Shown here in pieces: positions 24,491 through 33,900 of a DNA stretch of 55,753 bases. The translations under genes and the position numbers were made by a program. Where the stretch lies: positions 1 to 55,753 of the forward strand of contig JAJQCZ010000015.1 of NCBI GenBank assembly GCA_021202465.1. Reading direction: 5' to 3'. This stretch comes from Lachnospiraceae bacterium. GTDB taxonomy: Bacteria > Bacillota > Clostridia > Lachnospirales > Lachnospiraceae. Position 1 is the stretch's first letter; each line of letters begins with the position of its first letter. Under the pieces are notes generated by a model that did no database searches, was not told the origin of the DNA, and saw only the letters and a program-made list of their open reading frames with translations.

Positions 24491-25349
24491 TCTTCTGCCT
24501 TCCTTTCCAGAATTTCAGGTGAATCCCGCGCGGCTCTTCCACGGGAGGATGGAGGGGCTGCAGCTTCTGCTGCAATTCCACCGGCGTCAGGTTACGGCTC
24601 AGTGCGCCTCCCTCCGCCACAGAGACCTTGCCCGTCTCCTCGGAGACGACGAGAGTGACACTGTCTGTCACCTCGCTGACGCCGATGGCGGCCCGATGCC
24701 TGGTCCCCAGCTCCTTGGGAATCTCCGTGTTCTGGGACAGAGGCAGATAGCAGGTGGCCGAAACCACCCGATTCCCCCGTACGATCACCGCCCCGTCATG
24801 GAGCGGCGTATTATGTTCAAAAATATTAATCAGCAGCGAACTGGACAGCACAGCGTCAACCGTGATCCCCGTCCGGACATATTCCTCCAGCGGAAGCTCC
24901 CTCTCGATGACAATCAGCGCCCCCGTCCGCGTGCGCCCCAGCGCGTAAGAAGCTTTCACCAGCTCGTCGATGGTCGTCTGATCAAACTGATTCTCATCCG
25001 GAATCGAATTGCCCCCGAAAAATGTGAATAATGTCTTATTCTGCCCCAGCTGTTCCAGCATCTTCCTCAGCTCCGGCTGGAACACGACGATGATCGCCAT
25101 GACGATCACGCTGATCGAGTTCTCCGCGATAAACAGAATCGTATCCAGCTGCAGGACCGTCGCCACTCCGAAAAACACCAGGATCACCGCGATGCCCCGC
25201 AGCAGAAACCAGGCTCTGGTATTCTGCACCATCAGCAGGATATAATACAGGATCACTGCGATAATAATTATTTCCAGGATATCGGTGAAACCAATCTGCG
25301 GCAGTTCCAGCGCCTCTAATATACTGAAAAAATTGGATATGGTTTCCAT
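24468..25349 (-). CDS. cdaA: Diadenylate cyclase CdaA (DisA_N domain)
   Basis: Makes the second messenger c-di-AMP from two ATP, at the membrane. The 293-residue protein has three membrane segments (about 22-40, 48-66, 74-90), then a DAC domain with the DGA motif at 185-187 (PLHDGAVIV) and RHR at 217-219 (GTRHRAAIG). All catalytic motifs are intact. The C-terminus is charged. It controls potassium and osmolyte balance and wall homeostasis in Firmicutes. It is preceded by two unrecognised membrane-protein genes and overlaps cdaR. Confidence 0.96.
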   Translation of the reverse strand: METISNFFSILEALELPQIGFTDILEIIIIAVILYYILLMVQNTRAWFLLRGIAVILVFFGVATVLQLDTILFIAENSISVIVMAIIVVFQPELRKMLEQLGQNKTLFTFFGGNSIPDENQFDQTTIDELVKASYALGRTRTGALIVIERELPLEEYVRTGITVDAVLSSSLLINIFEHNTPLHDGAVIVRGNRVVSATCYLPLSQNTEIPKELGTRHRAAIGVSEVTDSVTLVVSEETGKVSVAEGGALSRNLTPVELQQKLQPLHPPVEEPRGIHLKFWKGRQKNEEEDSE

Positions 25350-25405
25350 CTATTCTCTCTCCGTCCTAAGCTGCAGTCCATCAGCCGCCTGATGGTCTCT
25401 GCATT

Positions 25406-26362
25406 TCAGTCAGCATCTCTCCGGCTGCTTCGCGCCTCTCTGTGCGAATTAATCTCCTTCACCCTGCGCTCCGGCTCCGCCAGCCCCACCTTGGGGAATG
25501 CCTTCACATAATAAACATACTCATCGTCTTCGTACTGAAGATACTCCGGCCGTGAAAAGTCCACGATATCCCCCCAGAAGGAGGCAACGACCGCCACCGC
25601 ACTGCAGAACACACACCCTCCGAGGACACTCATATAGGACACAGACACATTGAGCAGAAATCCTCCCAGGATAAACAGCAGCAGAATCAGGATCCCGCCG
25701 GTTCCCACAGCGATAATGCGCGCATAGTCCACCGCCAGATGGCTCAGCCCATACACAGCCAGCGCAGACAGGCAGAGAACCAGCAGCGTCAGCATCATCT
25801 TCGAATCCCCTCTCAGGCCGCTGAGGATCTGAAGGAAACAATCGGCAATGCTGTTTCCCGCATCCAACAGATAAACGGCATTCTGCTCCAGGGAAAGCAT
25901 CGTATAATAGATCATCACACCAATCCCGATGGGCAGGAAGGACAGAGCCGACCCGAAGAGCCCCGCCAGCAGCGGAACCAGGAAAGGCACCTTCAGATAA
26001 CAGGCCAGGCACATCAGGACAATCAAAAAGCTTCCTCCCGGCAAAAACAGGTAGTGAAGCATCATGGCAATGAACATCATCGCTCCCAGCACCGCAGTCC
26101 CCTCCCAGGACAGCGCCGAGACGTGCCCCAGCAGATACAGAGCCGCCACGGCCGTCATCCCGCTCCAGGGAAGCAGGCAGCTCACCAGCGCCGCCAGGAT
26201 GACCAGCACCCAGCGCATCATCACATAGCGGTAGCCCAGATGCCAGTTCATCACCAGAAGGATGATCATCATGAGCAGGAACTTAATGGCCGGCATCAGA
26301 TAAATCTCATGGGCCACAAACCACGACTTCGCCCTCTGACGGGCATACAGCAACTGTTCCAT
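25406..26362 (-). CDS. Polytopic membrane protein of unknown function upstream of cdaA
   Basis: 318 residues with a basic amphipathic N-terminus (MEQLLYARQRAKSWFVAHE) and about seven to eight hydrophobic segments, then a cytoplasmic tail of about 60 residues ending RREARSSRRDAD-like. The tail has YEDDEYVYYVKAFPKVGL. I do not recognise the family. The start at 26362 lies 2 bp after the upstream stop, and cdaA follows by 56 bp, so it may work with the c-di-AMP system or wall synthesis. Confidence 0.7.
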   Translation of the reverse strand: MEQLLYARQRAKSWFVAHEIYLMPAIKFLLMMIILLVMNWHLGYRYVMMRWVLVILAALVSCLLPWSGMTAVAALYLLGHVSALSWEGTAVLGAMMFIAMMLHYLFLPGGSFLIVLMCLACYLKVPFLVPLLAGLFGSALSFLPIGIGVMIYYTMLSLEQNAVYLLDAGNSIADCFLQILSGLRGDSKMMLTLLVLCLSALAVYGLSHLAVDYARIIAVGTGGILILLLFILGGFLLNVSVSYMSVLGGCVFCSAVAVVASFWGDIVDFSRPEYLQYEDDEYVYYVKAFPKVGLAEPERRVKEINSHREARSSRRDAD

Positions 26363-26364
26363 TC

Positions 26365-26769
26365 CTATTCCTCCCGCCTCTTTTCTGTATGTTCATAATG
26401 ATTCCGTACCCTGCGCAGATCGTTCTGCTGTTCCCTGAGCGCCCGCCGCGCCTGTGAATAACGCAGCGTGTAGATCAGGACCAGGATCAGAATGGTTGCC
26501 AGAAGAACGCACAGATAGAGGATTCCCAGATATTTTCCCATCTCAAGAATCCGTTCCAGGGAATACAGCATCCAGACATCCGCCGTGTACAGCGCCCAGC
26601 AGGACACCAGCAGAACATAGACGACCGTCATTCCCAGAATCCCCTTCAGAACCTGCACGCTCACATAATCATCTGCAAAATAGTTTTTTGCCGGCGAAGA
26701 CTTCTTCCGGTTCTTCGAATCGTCCATCGCCGCTTTCGTCATCGCGATCACTTTATCTCTGTCAATCAT
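26365..26769 (-). CDS. Small membrane protein of unknown function, first gene of the cdaA run
   Basis: 134 residues: a Lys-rich cytoplasmic N-terminus (1-38), two membrane segments (about 43-62 and 76-100), and a basic coiled-coil-like C-terminus with RRALREQQNDLRRVRNHYEH. I do not recognise the family. It overlaps no gene upstream but abuts the next membrane protein by 2 bp, suggesting the two act together. A promoter lies 60 bp upstream. Confidence 0.7.
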   Translation of the reverse strand: MIDRDKVIAMTKAAMDDSKNRKKSSPAKNYFADDYVSVQVLKGILGMTVVYVLLVSCWALYTADVWMLYSLERILEMGKYLGILYLCVLLATILILVLIYTLRYSQARRALREQQNDLRRVRNHYEHTEKRREE

Positions 26770-26827
26770 GCGAGAATTTCCCCTTCCCTGCCGCCCCCCG
26801 CAGGCAGAATCTCAACCGATTTAAAAC

Positions 26828-26856
26828 AGTGTAACACAGATAAAAAGCATCTTCAA
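26828..26856 (-). promoter_or_regulatory. Promoter of the cdaA-containing operon
   Basis: On the minus strand TTGAAG (26851-26856), 17 bp, TACACT (26828-26833), about 60 bp before the first start codon. Confidence 0.55.
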
Positions 26857-26888
26857 CCCCCTTTTACCGTCCGTCCCGGGAGGTTCTT

Positions 26889-27908
26889 TTATTGGAAATT
26901 GTCCCGCAGCTGTGCCTCCTCCGGCCGAAGAATGCAGCGCCGGTACATATTGTGATAGACGGAGAAGCACTGGTTGCAGCGCAGACAGCACGAGTTCTCC
27001 TTTTCCTCTCTCTGAAGCTTCCGCGGAAAATCCGGCTCTGCGATCAGGCTGCGGCACAGAGAAACCATATCCACGCCGGCATCCAGAGCCTCCTGCATCG
27101 TTTCCCGGGAATACATGCCGCCCACCAGGATGACCGGAATGTCCACCCGGCTCTTCACCAGGCACGCTTCCCGCAGATAGTACAGGCGTTTCTCCCGGGG
27201 AAAGGCGGAAAAATTGTTCCCGCTGACCTCCACGGCGCCGACACCCTCCTTCTGCAGCTCCCGCACATAATACAAAAGAATATCGTCCCAGGATCCGAAC
27301 GCACTGTCGTTGGCATTGATTTTGACAGCCAGGCCCAGACCCGGGCAGCGTGATCGAATTCCATTCACAATTTCGCGTACCAGACAGAAGCGATTCTCCG
27401 CGCTGCCTCCATACCCGTCCGTCCGGCGATTCTGCAGCGGATCAAGCACCTGCGACAGGAGATAGCCGTGTGCCAGATGAAGTTGCACACCGTCGAACCC
27501 GGCCCGCGCCAGCCGCTCCGCCCCGGAAATAAAAGCTTCGCGCACCGCCTGTATCTCTTCCATACTGAAATCATTAAAATCTACCGGATTTACTCCCTTG
27601 GGACCGGCATGAGAGATCTGTCCGTAGATCACAGCCCCGCCCCGATGCGCCGCTCCGGCCAGCTCCGTCAGGCCGGGGAGGAAGCCGTCGTCGCTCACCA
27701 GATTCTGAAAAGGATCCGCCCGGTGAGCCGCATCCACACAGAGATGTCCCGTGAAGAGCAGCCCCGCCCCGCCAGCGGCCAGCTCCTCATACTCCCGTAT
27801 CTGCGCCGGACTGACCCGGCCGTCCGCATAGCCCAGATGATCGTTGGTCGCACTCCGGGCAATCCGGTTGCGAATCTTTCTATTATTAATGGAAATTTCT
27901 GTAAACAT
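26889..27908 (-). CDS. Old-yellow-enzyme family oxidoreductase with [4Fe-4S] cysteines
   Basis: 339-residue FMN TIM-barrel protein. HLAHGYLLSQ (about 143) has the substrate/FMN-binding His pair region, and QNRRTDGYGGSAENR is diagnostic for the NADH:flavin oxidoreductase/enoate reductase family. C-terminal cysteines CCLRCNQCF and a later Cys after 11 residues (YRRC) match the [4Fe-4S] site of 2,4-dienoyl-CoA reductases. The NAD(P)/FAD domain of those larger enzymes is absent, so electrons must come from another protein. The start at 27908 has GGAGG upstream. It is transcribed alone, divergent from the alcohol dehydrogenase gene. Confidence 0.88.
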   Translation of the reverse strand: MFTEISINNRKIRNRIARSATNDHLGYADGRVSPAQIREYEELAAGGAGLLFTGHLCVDAAHRADPFQNLVSDDGFLPGLTELAGAAHRGGAVIYGQISHAGPKGVNPVDFNDFSMEEIQAVREAFISGAERLARAGFDGVQLHLAHGYLLSQVLDPLQNRRTDGYGGSAENRFCLVREIVNGIRSRCPGLGLAVKINANDSAFGSWDDILLYYVRELQKEGVGAVEVSGNNFSAFPREKRLYYLREACLVKSRVDIPVILVGGMYSRETMQEALDAGVDMVSLCRSLIAEPDFPRKLQREEKENSCCLRCNQCFSVYHNMYRRCILRPEEAQLRDNFQ

Positions 27909-27985
27909 TTCTCTGCCTCCTTCGCATGAGAACAGGCGCTCATCGCTGAACGCCCTGCTTCCATTCCGGCTTTTCCCCGAATCAT

Positions 27986-28014
27986 CTTAACACATAGAAG
28001 AAATTCTCACAAGC
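27986..28014 (-). promoter_or_regulatory. Promoter of the OYE-like gene
   Basis: On the minus strand TTGTGA (28009-28014), 17 bp, TAAGAT (27986-27991), about 75 bp before the start codon. Confidence 0.55.
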
Positions 28015-28077
28015 CCCGCGCAGGACGTATCAAACAGCAAAAAGGACGTCTTCTGCCTGCCGGACAGCGCGGGTCCG

Positions 28078-28106
28078 TTGACAAACCAATTTCGTCCTGT
28101 TATTAT
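28078..28106 (+). promoter_or_regulatory. Promoter of the alcohol/aldehyde dehydrogenase operon
   Basis: TTGACA (28078-28083), 17 bp, TATTAT (28101-28106). A small dyad CGGAC/GTCCG overlaps the upstream edge of the -35 box. Predicted start of transcription is near 28113, which matters for choosing the start codon of the next gene. Confidence 0.75.
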
Positions 28107-28164
28107 TTTCGATAAATAAGTGTCATACAACTCCAAACGAAAGGCTCATCAAACCACGAATCCA

Positions 28165-29358
28165 GTGAAAAAAGCGTACTGCCGAACCTTCCAGACCGTA
28201 CTGAAATACGCCATTCCCATCCTGCCCTATCGCCAGCCCGCCATCATCGGCAGCCTGAAAAATATCCCTGCCGTCCTGCACGGGCTCTCCTGCGACTGCG
28301 TGCTCCTGATCACCGACGCCGGCATCCGCAGTCTGGGACTGACGGATCGCCTGGAACAGATTCTGGCGGAGAATCAGATCGAGTGTATCGTCTACGACAA
28401 AACGGTCGCCAATCCCACCTCCGCCAACGTGGAGGAAGCCCGTCAGCTCTACCTGGAGCATGACTGCGGTGCCCTGATCGGCTTCGGCGGAGGCTCCAGC
28501 ATGGACTGCGCCAAGGCCACAGCGGCCCGCATCGCCAAGCCGCACCAGTCGCTGGAACAGATGAAGGGAATTCTGAAGATTCATAAGAAGCTCCCCACGC
28601 TCATCGCCATTCCCACGACCGCCGGTACAGGAAGCGAGACGACACTGGCCGCCGTCATTACCGACGATGAGACACGGCACAAATACGTGATCAACGATTT
28701 TCCCCTGATCCCCCGCTATGCGGTGCTGGATCCCAGGGTGACTCTCAGTCTGCCGCCTTTCATCACCGCCACCACCGGCATGGACGCGCTGACCCATGCG
28801 GTGGAGGCCTACATTGGCAATTCAACAACCCGTGAAACGCGGCGATATGCGCTGCAGGCTGTGAAGCTCATCTTCCAGAACCTGGATGCGGCCTACGAGG
28901 ACGGCAGCGACCTGGTCGCCCGGCGGAATATGCTGCGTGCCTCCTACTACGCGGGCTGTGCTTTTACGGAATCCTATGTCGGCTATGTTCACGCCGTGGC
29001 CCACTCGCTGGGCGGCGCCTACAATGTTCCCCACGGTCTGGCCAATGCCGTCCTGCTCCCCTTCGTTCTGGAAGCCTACGGTGACTGCATCCACGGAAAG
29101 CTGCACCGGCTGGCTATCGCTGCCGGTCTGGTAGATGAAGCAACGCCCGACGATGAAGCCGCCCGTCTCTTCATTGAAGCCATTCAGGAAATGAAAGGAC
29201 GCTTCGGCATCGGCGATACGATCCCGGAGATCCGCGAGGAGGATATCCCCCGGCTGGCCCGCCACGCTGACAGGGAAGCAAATCCCCTCTATCCCGTGCC
29301 GGTCCTCATGAACGCGCGGGAGCTGGAAGCATTTTATGAGATTCTGAGGGAGAAATAA
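28165..29358 (+). CDS. Iron-containing alcohol dehydrogenase
   Basis: Type III NAD(P)H-dependent alcohol dehydrogenase of 397 residues. GFGGGSSMDCAKA binds the cofactor, IPTTAGTGSE follows, and the metal-binding part includes GMDALTHAVEAY and HAVAHSLGGAYNVPHG with the iron-ligand His residues. The frame opens at GTG 28120, but the predicted transcription start is only about 7 bases before it. GTG 28165 gives the usual KKAYCRTFQ family N-terminus and is preferred, though no strong ribosome site precedes either. It sits 19 bp before an aldehyde dehydrogenase gene, so the pair probably interconverts alcohol, aldehyde and acid. Confidence 0.88.
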   Translation: MKKAYCRTFQTVLKYAIPILPYRQPAIIGSLKNIPAVLHGLSCDCVLLITDAGIRSLGLTDRLEQILAENQIECIVYDKTVANPTSANVEEARQLYLEHDCGALIGFGGGSSMDCAKATAARIAKPHQSLEQMKGILKIHKKLPTLIAIPTTAGTGSETTLAAVITDDETRHKYVINDFPLIPRYAVLDPRVTLSLPPFITATTGMDALTHAVEAYIGNSTTRETRRYALQAVKLIFQNLDAAYEDGSDLVARRNMLRASYYAGCAFTESYVGYVHAVAHSLGGAYNVPHGLANAVLLPFVLEAYGDCIHGKLHRLAIAAGLVDEATPDDEAARLFIEAIQEMKGRFGIGDTIPEIREEDIPRLARHADREANPLYPVPVLMNARELEAFYEILREK

Positions 29359-29377
29359 CTTAGAAGGGAGTCAGTCC

Positions 29378-30757
29378 ATGAATGCAGAAGAAATTCGACA
29401 GATTGTCGAACGGCAGAGAGCTTATTTTGCCACCGGCGCCACCCTCCCTGTCGAGGAACGGATTCACAGTCTGCGGAAGCTGCAGGCATCCATTTTAAAG
29501 CATGAATCTCAGATCAATGATGCCGTGAAGGCCGATCTGGGCAAGAGCGCTTTTGAAAGTTATATGTGCGAAACGGGCATCGTGCTGAGTGAGATCTCCT
29601 ATATGCTCCGCCATATCCGCTCTTACGCCAAAGAGAAGACCGTCTACACGCCGCTGGCGCAGTTCCACGCCCACAGCTATAAGAAGCCGTCTCCTCACGG
29701 CGTCGTTCTCATCCTCAGCCCATGGAATTACCCCTTCCAGCTGGCTCTGGATCCGCTGGTGGATGCGCTGGCCGCAGGAAATACGGCGGTGGTAAAGCCC
29801 AGCGCCTACTCTCCGCACACCAGCGCCGTCATCGGGCAGATCCTCGCGGAATGTTTCCCGCCGGAATACGTCGCCACGGTCACCGGCGGCCGGGCCGAGA
29901 ACACAGCCCTGCTCCACGAACATTTTGATTATATCTTCTTCACCGGCAGCCCCACCGTTGGCCGGGAGGTCATGCGCTGCGCCAGCGAGCATCTGACGCC
30001 GGTGACCCTGGAGCTGGGCGGAAAAAGCCCCTGCATCGTGGAAAAGAGCGCCAATCTGAAACTGACGGCCCGCCGCCTCGTCTTCGGGAAATATTTAAAC
30101 TGCGGACAGACCTGCGTAGCCCCCGACTATCTGCTCTGTGACGCCTCCATCCGTGAGCCGCTGCTGCAGGAGATCCGGCGGGAGATCACCCGCCAGTTCG
30201 GCGAGCGGCCTCTGGAAAACCCGGACTACGGCAAGATCATCAACGAGAAGCATTTCCGGAGGCTCCTCGGTCTCATCGACCCGGACAAGGTCATCGTCGG
30301 CGGTGAATCCGAGCCGGAGAACCTGCGCATCGCCCCCGCGGTGATGGACGGCGTCACGTTCTCCGACGCGGTCATGGGCGAAGAGATCTTCGGACCGATC
30401 CTGCCGGTCCTGACCTACGAATCTCTGGATGAGGCGATCGCGCAGATCAATGCCCGCCCTCACCCCCTGGCACTGTACATTTTCACCGGGAAAAAGAGCG
30501 TTGCAGATAAAGTCACCTCCTCCGTCGGCTTCGGCGGCGGCTGTATCAACGACACCATCATCCATCTCGCCACCAGCGAGATGGGCTTCGGCGGCTTCGG
30601 TGAGAGCGGCATGGGTTCCTACCACGGCCGAATCGGCTTCGAGACCTTCTCCCGCACCAAGAGCATCGTGGACAAGAAGACCTGGATGGACCTGCCCCTG
30701 CGCTATCAGCCCTACACGTCGGCGGCGGAGAAGCTGGTGCGGATGTTCATGAGGTAG
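29378..30757 (+). CDS. Aldehyde dehydrogenase (YwdH/AldH-like)
   Basis: 459-residue NAD(P)-dependent aldehyde dehydrogenase of the short class without an N-terminal extension. SPWNYPFQL (about 114) is the nucleotide site, ELGGKSPCIV carries the general-base Glu, and NCGQTCVAPDY has the catalytic Cys. EEIFGPILPV follows. The start has GAAGGGAG upstream. The family oxidises fatty or aromatic aldehydes. With the Fe-ADH next door it probably handles an aldehyde from a CoA-linked fermentation, though no CoA-acylating motif is seen. Confidence 0.93.
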   Translation: MNAEEIRQIVERQRAYFATGATLPVEERIHSLRKLQASILKHESQINDAVKADLGKSAFESYMCETGIVLSEISYMLRHIRSYAKEKTVYTPLAQFHAHSYKKPSPHGVVLILSPWNYPFQLALDPLVDALAAGNTAVVKPSAYSPHTSAVIGQILAECFPPEYVATVTGGRAENTALLHEHFDYIFFTGSPTVGREVMRCASEHLTPVTLELGGKSPCIVEKSANLKLTARRLVFGKYLNCGQTCVAPDYLLCDASIREPLLQEIRREITRQFGERPLENPDYGKIINEKHFRRLLGLIDPDKVIVGGESEPENLRIAPAVMDGVTFSDAVMGEEIFGPILPVLTYESLDEAIAQINARPHPLALYIFTGKKSVADKVTSSVGFGGGCINDTIIHLATSEMGFGGFGESGMGSYHGRIGFETFSRTKSIVDKKTWMDLPLRYQPYTSAAEKLVRMFMR

Positions 30758-30807
30758 GAAGTACTTCTAAACACGCTCTTAAGTTTCCATAAACCCTCTT
30801 TGTACAC

Positions 30808-30836
30808 TTGCTTTTCACATTTTTCAATGTTATAGT
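30808..30836 (+). promoter_or_regulatory. Promoter of the giant activase gene
   Basis: TTGCTT (30808-30813), 17 bp, TATAGT (30831-30836), about 115 bp before the start codon. A CCGCCG/CGGCGG hairpin (30907-30928) lies in the leader just before the ribosome site and may limit translation. Confidence 0.5.
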
Positions 30837-30949
30837 CTATTAAGCATGTCCTTCCGGAGAGCAGACCTGACGCAAGCCATTCGAAGAGCATCATCACAAG
30901 AGAAATCCGCCGCCTGGGGGCGCGGCGGCACAAAGGCAGGTTATTTACA

Positions 30950-33900
30950 ATGTCACAAGCGAACATATCCCAACAGCCGCTCCTCGTCGGAGTCGATGTG
31001 GGCTCCACCACCACGAAAGTGGTCGTTCTGCAGGAAGAGGACCGGCAGATTCTTTACTCCGAGTACAAGAGACACAATGCCGCGCAGGTCCGCAGCGTCC
31101 TGAACGCATTACATGCCGTCACAGAACATTTTCCCGGCCAGCCCTTGCGGCTGGCCCTGACTGGTTCCGGCGCCAAATTCATCGCCGAGAGCCTGCAGGT
31201 TCCCTATATTCAGGAGGTCGTGGCCAACTCCATCGCTCTGCGGGAGAAATACCACCATGTCCGCACGGCCATCGAGCTGGGCGGACAGGACGCGAAGATG
31301 ATCTTCTTCCGCGAGGATACCGCCACCGGCGATCTGAACGTAGCTGACATGCGGATGAACGGCAGCTGCGCCGGTGGGACCGGCGCCTTCATCGATGAGG
31401 TGGCTTCTATCCTCAAGGTACCGATCGAGGAATTCGACGCGCTGGCCGCCCGGGGGAACTGCGTCTACGATATCTCCGGACGCTGCGGCGTCTATGCCAA
31501 GACGGACATTCAGCCGCTTCTGAATCAGGGCGTTTCCAAGGAGAATCTGGCGCTCTCCGCCTTTCACGCCATCGCCAAGCAGACCATCGGCGGCCTGGCC
31601 CAGGGGCTGGACATCGAGAAGCCGGTCGTCTTCGAGGGCGGACCTCTGACCTTTAATCCGACGCTGGTGCGCGTCTTCTCCGAACGGCTCTCACTGTCCG
31701 CGGAGGAGGCGGTCATCCCCGATCATCCGGAGATTCTGATCGCCTACGGCGCAGCCCTCTCCCTGGTCACCATGTTCCGCGAGGAACAGACGCCCGTGGA
31801 TATCACGGAGATTCTGGAGATTCTGCGCGCAGGCCGGATCCACAGTGACAGTGAAGACGCCCGGGAAGGGGAACCCTTCTTCTCTTCTGAGGAGGAACGC
31901 GAGGCCTTCTTCGCCCGTCACCGTCTTCCGCCGACGCCCTCTTACGTACCGCAGGCGGGGGAGACCATTCATGCCTACCTGGGCATCGACTCCGGCAGCA
32001 CCACCACCAAATTCGTACTGATGGATGAGGAAGAGAATATCCTCGATTCCTTTTATTCACCCAACCAGGGCGATCCCCTGATTGTCGCCCGCGACGCCCT
32101 GATCGCCCTGCGCGACCGCTACCGAAAGGCCGGCGCCACGCTGGACATCCTGGCCGTGGGCACGACCGGCTACGGCGAACTCCTCTTCTCGAAGGCCTTC
32201 GAGACCGAATGCCACGTCGTGGAGACGGTGGCTCACGCCCGGGCTGCAGAGAAATACGTGGATGACGCCACCTTCATTCTGGATATCGGCGGTCAGGACA
32301 TGAAGGCCATCTGGCTGGATCACGGCATCATCACCAACATCGTCGTCAACGAAGCCTGCTCCTCCGGCTGCGGCTCCTTCCTGGAGAATTTTGCCGCCAA
32401 CCTGCAGATTCCCGTCAAGGAGATCGCTTCCTCAGCCTTCTCTTCCCAGTCACCCGCTGTGCTGGGAAGCCGTTGCACCGTTTTCATGAACAGCAGCATC
32501 GTCACCGAACAGCGAAACGGCAAGACACCGCCGGATATCATGGCCGGACTCTGCCGTTCCATCATTGAAAATGTCTTCACCAAGGTCATCCGCATCTCCA
32601 ACCTGGACAGTCTGGGCGACAAGATCGTCGTGCAGGGCGGCGCCTTCCAGAACGACGCCGTGCTGCGGGCTCTGGAGCAGTACACCGGCCGCGAGGTCGT
32701 CCGGGCTCCCTATCCGGGGATCATGGGCGCCATCGGCGTGGCGCTTCTCACAAAGGAGCGCTGTCAGGCCGCCGGAGGCGGGAAGAAGACCTTCCTCGGA
32801 CTGGATGCGCTGGATGATTTTTCCTACACGCAGGAATCCAACTCTCCCTGTCCCTTCTGCGCCAACCACTGCAAGCGCACGATCGTCACCTTCCCGGGCG
32901 GCAAGTCCTGGGTGACCAACAACCGCTGTGAGCGGGGCGAGATTCTCGGCGATCCGAAGACGGCCGCCGTGCGGGAACAGTTAAAAAAGACACAGGAAAA
33001 CAAGGACGCCGTCCCCAACCTGTTCCGCCTCCGCGAGCAGCTGCTATTTCAGGATTACGAAGCGCCGCAGCTCCTGCCGGAGCAGAACGTCACCATCGGC
33101 ATCCCCCGGGTGCTCGCTTTCTGGGAGACCGCGCCCTTCTGGACGACTTTCTGGCGCTCTCTGGGATTTACCGTGTGTCTCTCCGCCCCCAGCACGCGGA
33201 AGATCTACGAAAATGGCCTCTCCGCCGTGACCTCCGATACCATCTGCTTCCCCGCGAAGCTGGTACACGGTCACATCCGCAACCTGGTCAAGCACGGCGT
33301 GGATCGGATCTTCATGCCCTCGATCACCACTGTCGCCCCGGAGAACACCGAAAAGACCAGCGTCTCCATGTGCGCTGTTGTAAAGGGCTATCCCATCGTC
33401 GTGCGCAACTCAGACGACCCGGAGAAACGCTGGGGCATCCCCTACGACGCGCCCCTCTTCCACTGGTACGCACCGGAGGACCGGGATCGTCAGCTGACGA
33501 AATACATATCAGAAACATTTGACATTGCTCCGGAGACCACCCGCGCGGTCATTCAGGCCGCCGACGCGGCGCAGGATTCTTTCCACCGCGAACTGAAGGC
33601 GGCGGGGAAGGCTGTTCTGGATGATGTGACGAAGAAAGATACCTACGCCGTCGTCCTGGCCTCCCGTCCCTATCAGAACGACGCCCTAGTAAACCACGAT
33701 CTGCCTGATATGTTTACCTCCATGGGCATCCCCGTGCTGACAGCGGATTCGGTGCCCGGCGCGGAGGAAGTCGATCTCTCGAAGAGCCGCCTGGACGTCG
33801 TGAACAATTTCCACGCGCGGATGCTCTCCACGGCGATTCTCGCCGCCGGGAACCCACATCTGGAATATGTACAGATCGTCAGCTTCGGCTGCGGCCACGA

